A DNA stretch of 64,000 nt from an uncultured Oscillibacter sp. (GTDB lineage: Bacteria > Bacillota > Clostridia > Oscillospirales > Oscillospiraceae). The position numbers and the translations under genes are program-made. Location of the stretch: NCBI GenBank assembly GCA_910577405.1, contig CAJTMG010000018.1, forward strand, positions 1-64,000. The letters are read 5' to 3'. Positions within the stretch are counted from its first letter, which is position 1, and every line of letters starts with the position of its first letter. Below, in pieces: positions 53,445 to 61,273 of this stretch. The notes beneath the pieces were generated by a model, which ran no database searches, was not told the DNA's origin, and saw nothing but the letters and a program-made list of their open reading frames with translations.

Positions 53445-53888
53445 ATGGACGAAAAATTTATGCGGGAAGCCCTGGAACTGGCCCATGAAGCCGCCGCTGC
53501 CGGGGAGGTTCCGGTAGGCTGTGTGATTGTGCGGGAGGGTCTTGTGGTGGGCCGCGGACGCAATCGCCGGGAGGAAAAGCAGGCCGCCGGGTCCCATGCC
53601 GAACTGGAAGCCATCGCCCAGGCCAACGCCGCCCTGCACTCCTGGCGTCTGGACAGCTGTGACCTTTACGTAACGCTGGAGCCCTGCCCCATGTGCGCCG
53701 GAGCCATCCTGAACGCCCGGATCGCTCGGGTCTTCTACGGCGCCCGTGATTCCGCTTTCGGAGCCTGCGGCGGCGTCCTGAACCTTTTTATGGAGGATTT
53801 CCCCAATACCCCGGTTCTTGTGGGCGGCGTCCTTGCGGAGGAGTGCCGTGAGGTTCTGTCCCGCTTCTTTGCCGGCCTGCGGGATTGA
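53445..53888 (+). CDS. tadA: tRNA adenosine(34) deaminase
   Basis: A 147-residue zinc deaminase of normal length. HAELEAI (near residue 51) holds the zinc His and the catalytic Glu, and EPCPMCAG (near 80) holds the two zinc Cys residues. It changes A34 to inosine in tRNA-Arg(ACG); the gene for that tRNA lies at 57794. ATG 53445 follows AGGAGG at seven bases. An ATG at 53439 is too close to the ribosome site. Confidence 0.93.
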   Translation: MDEKFMREALELAHEAAAAGEVPVGCVIVREGLVVGRGRNRREEKQAAGSHAELEAIAQANAALHSWRLDSCDLYVTLEPCPMCAGAILNARIARVFYGARDSAFGACGGVLNLFMEDFPNTPVLVGGVLAEECREVLSRFFAGLRD

Positions 53889-53964
53889 CTCTGAATCGCT
53901 CCCATAAACAGACGCAGTTTTGCACCCTTTTCCGTTTGTATGGCGAAATCTTGCCGGTTCCCTC

Positions 53965-53993
53965 TTGACAAACCCGCCCTTTGCCCGTAAAAT
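53965..53993 (+). promoter_or_regulatory. Promoter of the T-box/leuS transcript
   Basis: TTGACA (53965-53970) and TAAAAT (53988-53993) are 17 bases apart, a near-perfect sigma-70 promoter just before the T-box leader. Confidence 0.85.
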
Positions 53994-54004
53994 AACCCTG
54001 TTAA

Positions 54005-54240
54005 AGACAATGATGGGGAAAAGACGGATGTTCCCGCCTTCAGAGAGCCGGTGTGTGCTGCGAACCGGCGGGGGAGCTTCCGTGTATGACTGGCCCCGGA
54101 GTCTTCCGCCTGAAAGCGCTTCCGTAGGGCGGGACGGTCGGCCCCGTTACCGGTCAGGAGGGCTTCCGGATTCCGGAGGCTGAACAGGGTGGTACCGCGT
54201 AGCTTTTACGCCCCTGGCCGTGCGGCTGGGGGTTTTTCCT
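54005..54240 (+). promoter_or_regulatory. T-box riboswitch leader (probably leucine)
   Basis: The leader contains the stem I element AGAGAGCCGGTGTGTGCTGCGAACCGGC (54040-54067), described by its ends AGAGAG and CGAACCGGC. The conserved T-box sequence AACAGGGTGGTACCGCG is at 54183-54199, followed by a terminator at 54210-54238. TGGT in the bulge would pair with an ACCA tRNA end, as in tRNA-Leu. A CTG at 54088-54090 is a possible specifier codon. Leucine is inferred mainly from leuS downstream. Confidence 0.9.
54210..54238 (+). terminator. T-box terminator
   Basis: GCCCCTGGCC pairs with GGCTGGGGG, then TTTTT. Uncharged tRNA would favour the alternative antiterminator formed with the T-box sequence. 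Confidence 0.85.
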
Positions 54241-54256
54241 TTGGAGGGAGGTCAAA

Positions 54257-54649
54257 ATGGGGTTTGGTTTTGGTATGGGGAATCTGATTTTTTCCGTCGT
54301 GCCGGTGTTTATCTTTGTTGTTTTTATACTTGTAATTGGCACGATACTTTTTTCACTGGTTTCCAGCGTCAAAGAATGGAACAAAAATAACCATTCTCCC
54401 CGTCTGGACGCTGCCGCTGTTGTTGTTACCAAACGCGCTGATGTCAGTCATTATCACCATCACCATGCTGGGCACAGTCATGCGGTTCATTCCAGCACTT
54501 CCACCAGATACTATGTCACCTTCCAGTTCAGCAGCGGCGACCGGCAGGAGCTCTCTGTCAGCGGCCATGAGTACGGAATGCTGGCTGAGGGCGACGAGGG
54601 CACGCTGTCCTTTCAAGGGACGCGGTTCCTGGGCTTCAAGCGGGACTGA
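54257..54649 (+). CDS. DUF2500 domain protein
   Basis: A 130-residue protein with one N-terminal membrane span (about 10-35, IFVVFILVIGTILFSLV) and a soluble domain outside the span. The soluble part has a His-rich stretch (YHHHHAGHSHAVH), then YYVTFQFSSGDRQELSVSG and EGTLSFQGTRFLGF, the DUF2500 signature. The His cluster could bind metal. GGAGGGAG precedes the ATG. It is the first gene after the T-box, so leucine supply probably affects its expression. Confidence 0.85.
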   Translation: MGFGFGMGNLIFSVVPVFIFVVFILVIGTILFSLVSSVKEWNKNNHSPRLDAAAVVVTKRADVSHYHHHHAGHSHAVHSSTSTRYYVTFQFSSGDRQELSVSGHEYGMLAEGDEGTLSFQGTRFLGFKRD

Positions 54650-54651
54650 CA

Positions 54652-55164
54652 GTGGACGCTGTGGGGATGCTGGAAAGTGCGGTTGGCTGGCTGGCTGGAA
54701 TAGCGCTGGACCTCCTGCTGAATTTCGTGGTCGTCTGGCTGATCATGGATTTGATTGGCCTGGTGATGGAGTTATTCAGCCGCCTGTTCCTTGGAAAATC
54801 CAGGGGGCTTTTTCTGAGTCCGACTTACAATACCATCCGATGGAACCTGGAAAAACGGAAGCGTCAGGAAATCGCCGAACGTGCCCGGAAAATCCGTCCC
54901 ATCCGACGGCCCGCCCCGCCGCCTGTACAGACCGCCGCCGCTAAAGTCATCGCCCTGCGTACCAAGACAAAGCAGAGAAAAGACGGCTGGCCGGAGACGC
55001 GTTACACAGTGGGCTTTCAGCTGTCGGACAGCGGCGAGGTCTGGCTGTCCGTAAGCAAAGAGCAGCACGCCAGCCTTGCCGAAGGCGATGCGGGACTGCT
55101 GGTCTTTCAGGGTAAACTCTTCCGGAGCTTTCAAAAATACGGTGAGGGCACGGGAGGAAGATAA
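54652..55164 (+). CDS. Membrane-anchored DUF2500-like protein
   Basis: A 170-residue protein. A hydrophobic region at about 15-45 gives one or two spans, a basic linker follows (RKRQEIAERARKIRP), and the C-terminal half repeats the DUF2500 core (RYTVGFQLSDSGEVWLSV and GLLVFQGKLFRSFQKY). It is therefore a paralogue of the gene before it. The GTG start comes three bases after that gene's stop; an ATG at 54667 is an alternative. Function is unknown. Confidence 0.75.
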   Translation: MDAVGMLESAVGWLAGIALDLLLNFVVVWLIMDLIGLVMELFSRLFLGKSRGLFLSPTYNTIRWNLEKRKRQEIAERARKIRPIRRPAPPPVQTAAAKVIALRTKTKQRKDGWPETRYTVGFQLSDSGEVWLSVSKEQHASLAEGDAGLLVFQGKLFRSFQKYGEGTGGR

Positions 55165-55210
55165 AAGCTGCTTTTTGAATTTGACAACTATATTGATAAA
55201 GGAGAACGCT

Positions 55211-57637
55211 ATGAAATACGATTTTGCGGCCATTGAACAGAAATGGCAAAAGCGCTGGCTGGAGGAAAAACCCTTCACCGCCGTCAACGGGGACACCACG
55301 CGGGAGAAATTCTTCGGCCTGATCGAGTTCCCGTATCCCTCCGGACAGGGGCTTCACGTGGGACACGCCCGGCCCTTTACCGCTATGGACATCATCTGCC
55401 GGAAAAAGCGGATGCAGGGCTTTAACGTCCTCTTCCCCATCGGCTACGACGCTTTCGGCCTGCCTACGGAGAACTACGCCGTGCAGCATAAAATTCATCC
55501 CGCCAAAGTTACCCATGACAACGTGGAAAACTTCCGCAAACAGCTCCATATGCTGGGCTACTCCTTTGACTGGGACCGGGAAGTAAATACCACTGACCCT
55601 AATTATTATAAATGGACCCAGTGGATCTTCCTCCAGATGTTCAAGAAGGGGCTGGCTTACAAGGCGTCCATGCCCGTGAACTGGTGTACAAGCTGCAAAA
55701 TCGTCCTGGCAAACGAGGAAGTCGTGGAGGGCGTCTGCGAGCGCTGCGGCGGGGAGGTCATCCGGAAGGAAAAATCTCAGTGGATGCTGGCCATCACCAA
55801 GTACGCCGACCGCCTGATTGACGACCTGGAGGACGTGGACTTTATCAACCGGGTCAAAATTCAGCAGCGGAACTGGATCGGGCGCTCTGAGGGCTGCGAG
55901 GTGGACTTTACCGCGACAAACGGCGACAAGCTGACCGTTTACACCACCCGGGCGGATACCCTCTTCGGCGTGACTTATATGGTAATCTCCCCCGAGCATC
56001 CTTTCCTGGAGCAGTGGAAGGACCAGATTCAGAATTGGGATGAAGTTGCCGCGTATCAGGCCGAGGCCGCCAGGAAATCTGATTTTGAACGGGGCGAGCT
56101 GAATAAAGAAAAGACCGGCGTCCGGCTGGCGGGCATTGAGGCTGTCAACCCCGCCAACGGCAAGCAGGTGCCGCTGTTTGTGTCCGATTACGTCCTGATG
56201 GGCTACGGCACTGGTATCGTGATGGGCGTTCCCGGCCACGATCAGCGCGACTGGGATTTCGCAACGGCCTTTGGTCTGCCGATCATTGAAGTCGTCAAGG
56301 GCGGCGATGTTACTAAGGAAGCCTTTGTGCTGAAGGACGATACCGGGATTATGGTAAACTCCGGCTTCCTGAATGGCATGACTGTTAAAGAAGCCATTCC
56401 CGCGATGAAAAAATATGTCACCGATGCGGGCTACGGACGGGCCAAGACGAATTTCAAGCTCCGGGACTGGGTGTTCAGCCGTCAGCGTTACTGGGGCGAG
56501 CCTATTCCTCTGGTAAACTGCCCCAAATGCGGTTGGGCGCCCCTGCCCGAGGACCAGCTTCCCCTGCTGCTGCCGGAGGTGGAGAGCTATGAAGTCACCG
56601 ACACCGGCGAGAGTCCTCTGGCCAAGATGACCGATTGGGTGAATACCACCTGTCCTCAGTGCGGCGGGCCTGCTCAGCGGGAAACCGATACCATGCCTCA
56701 GTGGGCCGGGTCCTCCTGGTACTTCCTGCGCTATATGGACCCCCACAATGACAAGGCTCTCGCGTCCAAGGAAGCGCTGGATTACTGGTCCCCTGTGGAT
56801 TGGTATAACGGCGGTATGGAGCATACTACCCTCCATCTGCTTTATTCCCGCTTCTGGCATAAGTTCCTTTATGATATCGGCGTGGTGCCTACAAAAGAGC
56901 CTTACGCCAAGCGGACCAGTCACGGTATGATTCTCGGCGAGGGCGGAGAGAAGATGTCCAAGTCCCGCGGCAATGTGGTCAATCCCAATGATATCGTGGC
57001 CCAGTACGGCGCGGACACCATGCGGCTCTATATCATGTTCGTGGGCGACTTCGAACAGGCCGCTATCTGGTCTACTGAGGCCGTCAAGGGTTCCAAGCGC
57101 TTCCTGGACCGGGTCTGGAATCTGGCCGAAAACGCCAAGGATGACCCTAATCCTTCCGCTGTCAACGAGTCCATTCTGCATCGTACCATCAAGAAGGTCA
57201 CCAACGACGTGGACAGCCTTAAGATGAATACCGCCATCGCCGCTATGATGACCGCTGTCAATGAGCTTACCGCGAACGGCGTCACTAAAGGCGATATGAA
57301 GACGCTGATCCAGGTCCTGAATCCCTTCGCGCCTCATATTACTGAAGAGCTTTGGGAACGCTTCGGGTTTGCCGCCGAAACCGGAAAGATGTGCTGTCAG
57401 AGTCAATGGCCTGCTTACGACGAGAGTAAAACCGTGGCTGCCAGTATCGATTTCGCCGTTCAGGTCAACGGGAAGCTCAAGGGTACCGTCACCATGCCTA
57501 CCGACAGCCAGGAACAGGAGGTCGTGGACGCCGCTTTGACCCTGGAGAAGGTCCAGAAGGCTGCCGCTGGTATGAAAATCGTGAAGACAATCTTCGTCAA
57601 GAACCGTCTTGTGAACCTGATCGTCAAGCCACAGTAA
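55211..57637 (+). CDS. leuS: Leucyl-tRNA synthetase
   Basis: An 808-residue class I synthetase of normal length for bacteria. The HIGH-type motif is HVGHARPF near residue 50 and the KMSKS motif is KMSKSRGN near 581. An editing domain lies between them at about 220-420 (VYTTRADTLFGVTYM), and two zinc-like Cys clusters (CTSCK..CERCG) precede it. It charges tRNA-Leu. ATG 55211 follows AAAGGAG. It is the last gene of the T-box transcript and ends at a strong terminator. Confidence 0.97.
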   Translation: MKYDFAAIEQKWQKRWLEEKPFTAVNGDTTREKFFGLIEFPYPSGQGLHVGHARPFTAMDIICRKKRMQGFNVLFPIGYDAFGLPTENYAVQHKIHPAKVTHDNVENFRKQLHMLGYSFDWDREVNTTDPNYYKWTQWIFLQMFKKGLAYKASMPVNWCTSCKIVLANEEVVEGVCERCGGEVIRKEKSQWMLAITKYADRLIDDLEDVDFINRVKIQQRNWIGRSEGCEVDFTATNGDKLTVYTTRADTLFGVTYMVISPEHPFLEQWKDQIQNWDEVAAYQAEAARKSDFERGELNKEKTGVRLAGIEAVNPANGKQVPLFVSDYVLMGYGTGIVMGVPGHDQRDWDFATAFGLPIIEVVKGGDVTKEAFVLKDDTGIMVNSGFLNGMTVKEAIPAMKKYVTDAGYGRAKTNFKLRDWVFSRQRYWGEPIPLVNCPKCGWAPLPEDQLPLLLPEVESYEVTDTGESPLAKMTDWVNTTCPQCGGPAQRETDTMPQWAGSSWYFLRYMDPHNDKALASKEALDYWSPVDWYNGGMEHTTLHLLYSRFWHKFLYDIGVVPTKEPYAKRTSHGMILGEGGEKMSKSRGNVVNPNDIVAQYGADTMRLYIMFVGDFEQAAIWSTEAVKGSKRFLDRVWNLAENAKDDPNPSAVNESILHRTIKKVTNDVDSLKMNTAIAAMMTAVNELTANGVTKGDMKTLIQVLNPFAPHITEELWERFGFAAETGKMCCQSQWPAYDESKTVAASIDFAVQVNGKLKGTVTMPTDSQEQEVVDAALTLEKVQKAAAGMKIVKTIFVKNRLVNLIVKPQ

Positions 57638-57642
57638 ATTGA

Positions 57643-57685
57643 CGCCTCCCGGCTGCTTTCCCCGGTCGGGAGGCTTTCCCTTTTT
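57643..57685 (+). terminator. Terminator of leuS
   Basis: GCCTCCCG (57644-57651) pairs with CGGGAGGC (57667-57674), followed by TTTCCCTTTTT. Confidence 0.9.
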
Positions 57686-57736
57686 CCTGCTCTGGTCCTG
57701 CCTCTAAAAAAAATTTGAAAATCTTAAAAAAAACTC

Positions 57737-57765
57737 TTGCATTTTCTGGAGAGTTGTGCTAGTAT
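57737..57765 (+). promoter_or_regulatory. Promoter of tRNA-Arg
   Basis: TTGCAT (57737-57742) and TAGTAT (57760-57765) are 17 bases apart, about 30 bases before the tRNA. Confidence 0.6.
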
Positions 57766-57793
57766 ATAGAAGCTGTCTGAAATGACAGAATGT

Positions 57794-57871
57794 GCGCCGT
57801 TAGCTCAGTTGGATCAGAGCGTCTGGCTACGGACCAGAAGGCCGGGGGTTCGAGTCCCTCACGGCGTACCA
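57794..57871 (+). tRNA. tRNA-Arg (anticodon ACG)
   Basis: Acceptor GCGCCGT pairs with ACGGCGT with one G-T at the end, D arm AGCTCAGTTGGATCAGAGC, anticodon stem TCTGG/CCAGA with loop CTACGGA (anticodon ACG), T arm GGGGGTTCGAGTCCC, and encoded CCA at 57869-57871. A34 is the target of TadA. Confidence 0.95.
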
Positions 57872-57925
57872 TTGAACGAGAATTTGAACTCCGGGTTGTC
57901 TGGGGAACGGTTCTCGTTCAAACCA

Positions 57926-57969
57926 AAAGACACCCTTTACCTTAACCGGCAGAGGGTGTCTTTCTTTGT
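57926..57969 (+). terminator. Terminator of tRNA-Arg
   Basis: AAAGACACCCT (57926-57936) pairs with AGGGTGTCTTT (57953-57963), followed by CTTTGTTT. Confidence 0.85.
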
Positions 57970-58232
57970 TTACTGAGTCTTCATAAGGAGAGACTGCAAA
58001 ATAAGAAACCATTCCACTGCCCGAACCAGTGAGACGGCAAGAAGGAGATATGAACAGCCGGGATGTATCAGGGACTTGCCCCGGCTGTCTGTTGGTGACG
58101 GATCGCGGCGGAGGAAAACTCTATGCCCTGTCCACATAGCGTCAGCCTAAAAATAACTGCCGCCTTGGTTTCTTCTATCGATGTCATTCAATTGTCCCGT
58201 GAAAGTATACAAAAAATCCAACGTTTTTTTAC
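57970..58232. other. Gene-free stretch before the beta-glucoside operon
   Basis: No gene or clear RNA is seen in these 260 bases between the tRNA-Arg terminator and the licT promoter. Confidence 0.5.
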
Positions 58233-58261
58233 TTGACAATTTCAAGCAGATTTAGTATGGT
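58233..58261 (+). promoter_or_regulatory. Promoter of the beta-glucoside operon
   Basis: TTGACA (58233-58238) and TATGGT (58256-58261) are 17 bases apart, directly before the antiterminator site. Confidence 0.85.
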
Positions 58262-58270
58262 ATATTCAAC

Positions 58271-58298
58271 AAGTGTTACTGGTAAGGCAGGCATGACT
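58271..58298 (+). promoter_or_regulatory. Ribonucleic antiterminator (RAT) site 1
   Basis: GTGTTACTGGTAAGGCAGGC has the order of conserved blocks of BglG/LicT target RNA. It overlaps the left arm of the terminator at 58291-58347, so binding of LicT would let transcription pass. Confidence 0.88.
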
Positions 58299-58347
58299 GA
58301 TTGGCACGTTGGGAAACCGGCTGTGCAGATTTGGTCATGTCTTTTTT
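58291..58347 (+). terminator. LicT-controlled terminator 1
   Basis: GCATGAC pairs with GTCATGT, followed by CTTTTTT. The start lies within RAT site 1. Confidence 0.82.
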
Positions 58348-58380
58348 GCTGTGCGGGCTGTCAGGGGGAGGTGAATTGTT

Positions 58381-59211
58381 ATGCGGCTGCGAAAGGCTTT
58401 GAACAATAATGTGGCTTTGGTCCTGGACAGTAATGGAGAAGAGGCCGTGGTCATGGGGCGTGGCGTGGCATTTAACCTGAAACCCGGAATGGAACTTGAT
58501 CCCAAGCTGGTAGAAAAACGGTTCGCCTTGGATCGGACCAGCGGCAGAAAAGATTTTGATGCTCTGCTCCAGCGAATCTCAGCGGAGGATGTGGAACTTG
58601 CCAGTGACATGATCCGTATGGGAGAGACCATATTGGAGTACCATTGCAGCGACGGGATTCTGCTCACTCTGTCTGATCATCTGGGGCTGATGCTGGAACG
58701 GGCGAAAAAGGGGCTCTATTTCGGGACCCCGCTGGAGTGGGACATCCGCCTGATCTACCCTAAGGAGTATCAAGCCTCCATGGAGGTCGTCCGGGAACTG
58801 CGCAGGCGTACCGGGTGCGATATTCCCGATCAGGAGGCCGCCTTTATCGCTCTGCACTTCATCAACGCCAATTTTTCCGAAAACGGAATGCAGGAAACGC
58901 TGCTGTGTACCAAGATCATTCAGAATATTCTGACCATCTGTCAACGCTGCTATGGCAGGGAGCTGCGAGAGGATGACTTCCACGTCAGCCGGTTTGTCAC
59001 CCATGTGCGCTGGTTTGTCCGCCGGCAGATCAGCGGCGAGAAACTGAATGTGGATCTGGCCATCGCCCGGATGGTGGCGGAACAGTGTCCCAAAGATTAC
59101 AAATGCGCTCAGCGTATCGGGGAATTTTTGAGGAAGACCTACGGTTGGGAGGTCAGTGAGGGAGAGAGCCTCTACCTGACCCTTCACCTCAACCGCATCA
59201 GCATGAACTGA
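58381..59211 (+). CDS. licT: BglG/LicT-family transcription antiterminator
   Basis: A 276-residue protein with an RNA-binding domain at 1-55 (LRKALNNNVALVLD, AVVMGRGVAFNLKPG) and two PTS-regulation domains, PRD1 at about 70-165 and PRD2 at about 175-275, each with conserved His residues (SDHLGL, ALHFINA, FVTHVRW, LTLHLNR). PTS-dependent phosphorylation of these His residues sets its activity. It should bind RAT sites 1 and 2 and open expression of its own gene and of the PTS gene. GGGGGAGG precedes the ATG. Confidence 0.93.
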   Translation: MRLRKALNNNVALVLDSNGEEAVVMGRGVAFNLKPGMELDPKLVEKRFALDRTSGRKDFDALLQRISAEDVELASDMIRMGETILEYHCSDGILLTLSDHLGLMLERAKKGLYFGTPLEWDIRLIYPKEYQASMEVVRELRRRTGCDIPDQEAAFIALHFINANFSENGMQETLLCTKIIQNILTICQRCYGRELREDDFHVSRFVTHVRWFVRRQISGEKLNVDLAIARMVAEQCPKDYKCAQRIGEFLRKTYGWEVSEGESLYLTLHLNRISMN

Positions 59212-59215
59212 ACAT

Positions 59216-59244
59216 GGGTGTTACTGGTTCGACCAGGCATGACT
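59216..59244 (+). promoter_or_regulatory. RAT site 2 (before the PTS gene)
   Basis: GGGTGTTACTGGTTCGACCAGGC is a second LicT target with the same block order as site 1. It starts five bases after the licT stop. Confidence 0.85.
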
Positions 59245-59289
59245 CAGAAAGCGGAGGCGTACTGCGTCCGTTTCCTGGGTCATTTTTTA
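59239..59289 (+). terminator. LicT-controlled terminator 2
   Basis: ATGACTCAG pairs with CTGGGTCAT around an inner GC-rich stem, followed by TTTTTT. It overlaps RAT site 2. Confidence 0.82.
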
Positions 59290-59380
59290 TCGGCGCGACC
59301 ACCTCATTGCTTCTGCTCCCCGTTTTTGGCGGAAAAGCGGGAACTTATGAGGCGTAAACTATATATCAGGAGGAATCAAC

Positions 59381-61255
59381 ATGAAGTACCAGGAAGAAGC
59401 AAAAAAAATCATCTCTCTGGTGGGCGGCGAGGCAAACATCCGGAGCCTCGTCCACTGTGCCACCCGGCTGCGGTTTGAGCTGGCCGACGAGGGGAAAGCA
59501 AACAAAGAAGCCCTGACCAGCTTGTCCTACGTTCTCCAGGTGGTTTCCAGCGGCGGTCAGTACCAGGTTGTCATTGGTCCCGCCGTGGCAGACTATTTTA
59601 ATGCAATCATGTCCTTGATCTCCATCGGTCCCAAGAAGGATGGGGTGACGGACGCCAAGCAGAAAAATCCCCTCAGCGCGGCTATGAAGATCATTTCCGG
59701 GGCCTTTTCTCCTCTGATCCCTCTGCTGGCAGGTTCCGGTATGATGAAGGCTGTGCTTACCGTGCTGGTTCAGGCCGGTCTGCTGGCGGAAAGCTCCAGT
59801 ACCTATCTGATTCTGGCTGCTGCCTCCAACGCCGCCTTTTACTTCCTGCCGGTGTTCCTGGGGCTGACTATCTCCAAAAAGTTGGGGGCGAATACTTATG
59901 TAGGCGGGGCCATTGGCGCGGCTCTGCTGGAACCCAGTTTTACCGGCCTGATGACGGCAGAGGGTGCGGTGACCTTTCTGGGCATCGGCGTGACCCCCAT
60001 CGACTACGCCTCCACCATCTTCCCCATCTTCATTGCCGCTATGATCTACAGCGTGCTGGAAAAGGGCCTGAAAAAGATTGTCAAGCAGGAGCTTCAGCTC
60101 TTCCTGGTTCCCATGATTTCCCTGATGCTTATGATCCCCTTTACAGTCATTGTCTTCGGTCCTTTTGGTACGGTGGTGGCCAACAGTGTCTCCAGCGCGG
60201 TCATGGCCCTGTTCAGCGTCAACCGGCTGATTGCTGGGGCGGTACTGGGCGCGGCCTACCCCTACCTGACGATGCTGGGACTCCACTGGGGCTTCTCCCC
60301 CATCACTCTGCAAAATCTGGAGCTGTACGGCGGCGATATCATTGAGGGGGTCACTGTCTGCTCCGTCTTTGCCCAGACCGGTATTGCGGCGGGCCTGTAC
60401 CTGAAGGGTAAGAAGCATTCCAAAATCCGCGAAGTCGCTGGCCCCACCCTCATTACCGGTGTCTTTGCCGGTATCACGGAACCCATTCTTTATGGCCTTG
60501 TCATGACCCACAAGCGGCTGATGGTCATTGTCGCTCTGGCTGGAGCTGTGGGAGGCGCTATCGCGGGAGCTTTTCAGGTTATGCTTACCGCCTTTGTGTT
60601 CCACAACATTTTCTCTACTGTCACTATGGCCTACTCCCCTTTCCTTCCCTACCTGCTGGGGATTCTGGTGTCCTTTGTCTCCGGAGCAGTCATGACGTTC
60701 CTTTGGGGCATTCCCGCCGGAGAACAAGCCGACTTTGAACCCACCGTGGAGAAAACCGTGCCAACTTCCGCTCCCGCAGTTCCCAAAGCCGCCGGAGAGA
60801 CGATTCTGGAAATGCGTGCCCCCCTGAGCGGTGAAGTCATCCCCCTGGAGCAGGTGGAGGACGAGGTATTCGCCAGCGGAGTTACTGGTCTGGGGCTGGC
60901 TATCCGGCCTGCGGACGGCGTCGTTCTTGCGCCCTGTGACGGCGAGGTGTCCATGATTGCCGATTCTCTTCACGCTATCGGCCTGTCCGCTGCCGGGGAC
61001 GCAGAAGTGTTGATCCACGTGGGACTGAACACCACTATGCTGGGCGGAGAGGGATTTGAGCCTCTGGTCAGGAAAGGAGATCTGGTCAAGGCAGGCCAGC
61101 CCCTTCTGAAATTTGACAGGGACTTCATCACCAGCAAAGGCTATCCCCTGGTCACCCCGGTGCTGATCGTCAACGCTGATGATTATGCGCCTCTGGAGCT
61201 TCTGGCCGGAGCATCCGTGAAAGCAGGGGAGCCCATCTACAATGTGAAACAGTAA
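59381..61255 (+). CDS. PTS beta-glucoside transporter subunit IIBCA
   Basis: A 624-residue fused PTS carrier. The IIB domain is at 1-90 with the phospho-Cys C26 in HCATRLRF. The IIC membrane domain with about ten spans covers about 110-455, with GITEPILYG near 365. The IIA domain follows after a linker at about 490-615 (EVFASGVTGLGLAIRP, VLIHVGLNT with the phospho-His). It imports and phosphorylates beta-glucosides such as salicin, arbutin or cellobiose. AGGAGG precedes the ATG. It shares the licT operon. Confidence 0.95.
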   Translation: MKYQEEAKKIISLVGGEANIRSLVHCATRLRFELADEGKANKEALTSLSYVLQVVSSGGQYQVVIGPAVADYFNAIMSLISIGPKKDGVTDAKQKNPLSAAMKIISGAFSPLIPLLAGSGMMKAVLTVLVQAGLLAESSSTYLILAAASNAAFYFLPVFLGLTISKKLGANTYVGGAIGAALLEPSFTGLMTAEGAVTFLGIGVTPIDYASTIFPIFIAAMIYSVLEKGLKKIVKQELQLFLVPMISLMLMIPFTVIVFGPFGTVVANSVSSAVMALFSVNRLIAGAVLGAAYPYLTMLGLHWGFSPITLQNLELYGGDIIEGVTVCSVFAQTGIAAGLYLKGKKHSKIREVAGPTLITGVFAGITEPILYGLVMTHKRLMVIVALAGAVGGAIAGAFQVMLTAFVFHNIFSTVTMAYSPFLPYLLGILVSFVSGAVMTFLWGIPAGEQADFEPTVEKTVPTSAPAVPKAAGETILEMRAPLSGEVIPLEQVEDEVFASGVTGLGLAIRPADGVVLAPCDGEVSMIADSLHAIGLSAAGDAEVLIHVGLNTTMLGGEGFEPLVRKGDLVKAGQPLLKFDRDFITSKGYPLVTPVLIVNADDYAPLELLAGASVKAGEPIYNVKQ

Positions 61256-61273
61256 CAGAAAGGAGCAGGAACA

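Noticed and set aside
54947..57406. Open frame of 819 codons on minus over leuS
   Set aside because: Antisense shadow of a highly conserved synthetase gene.
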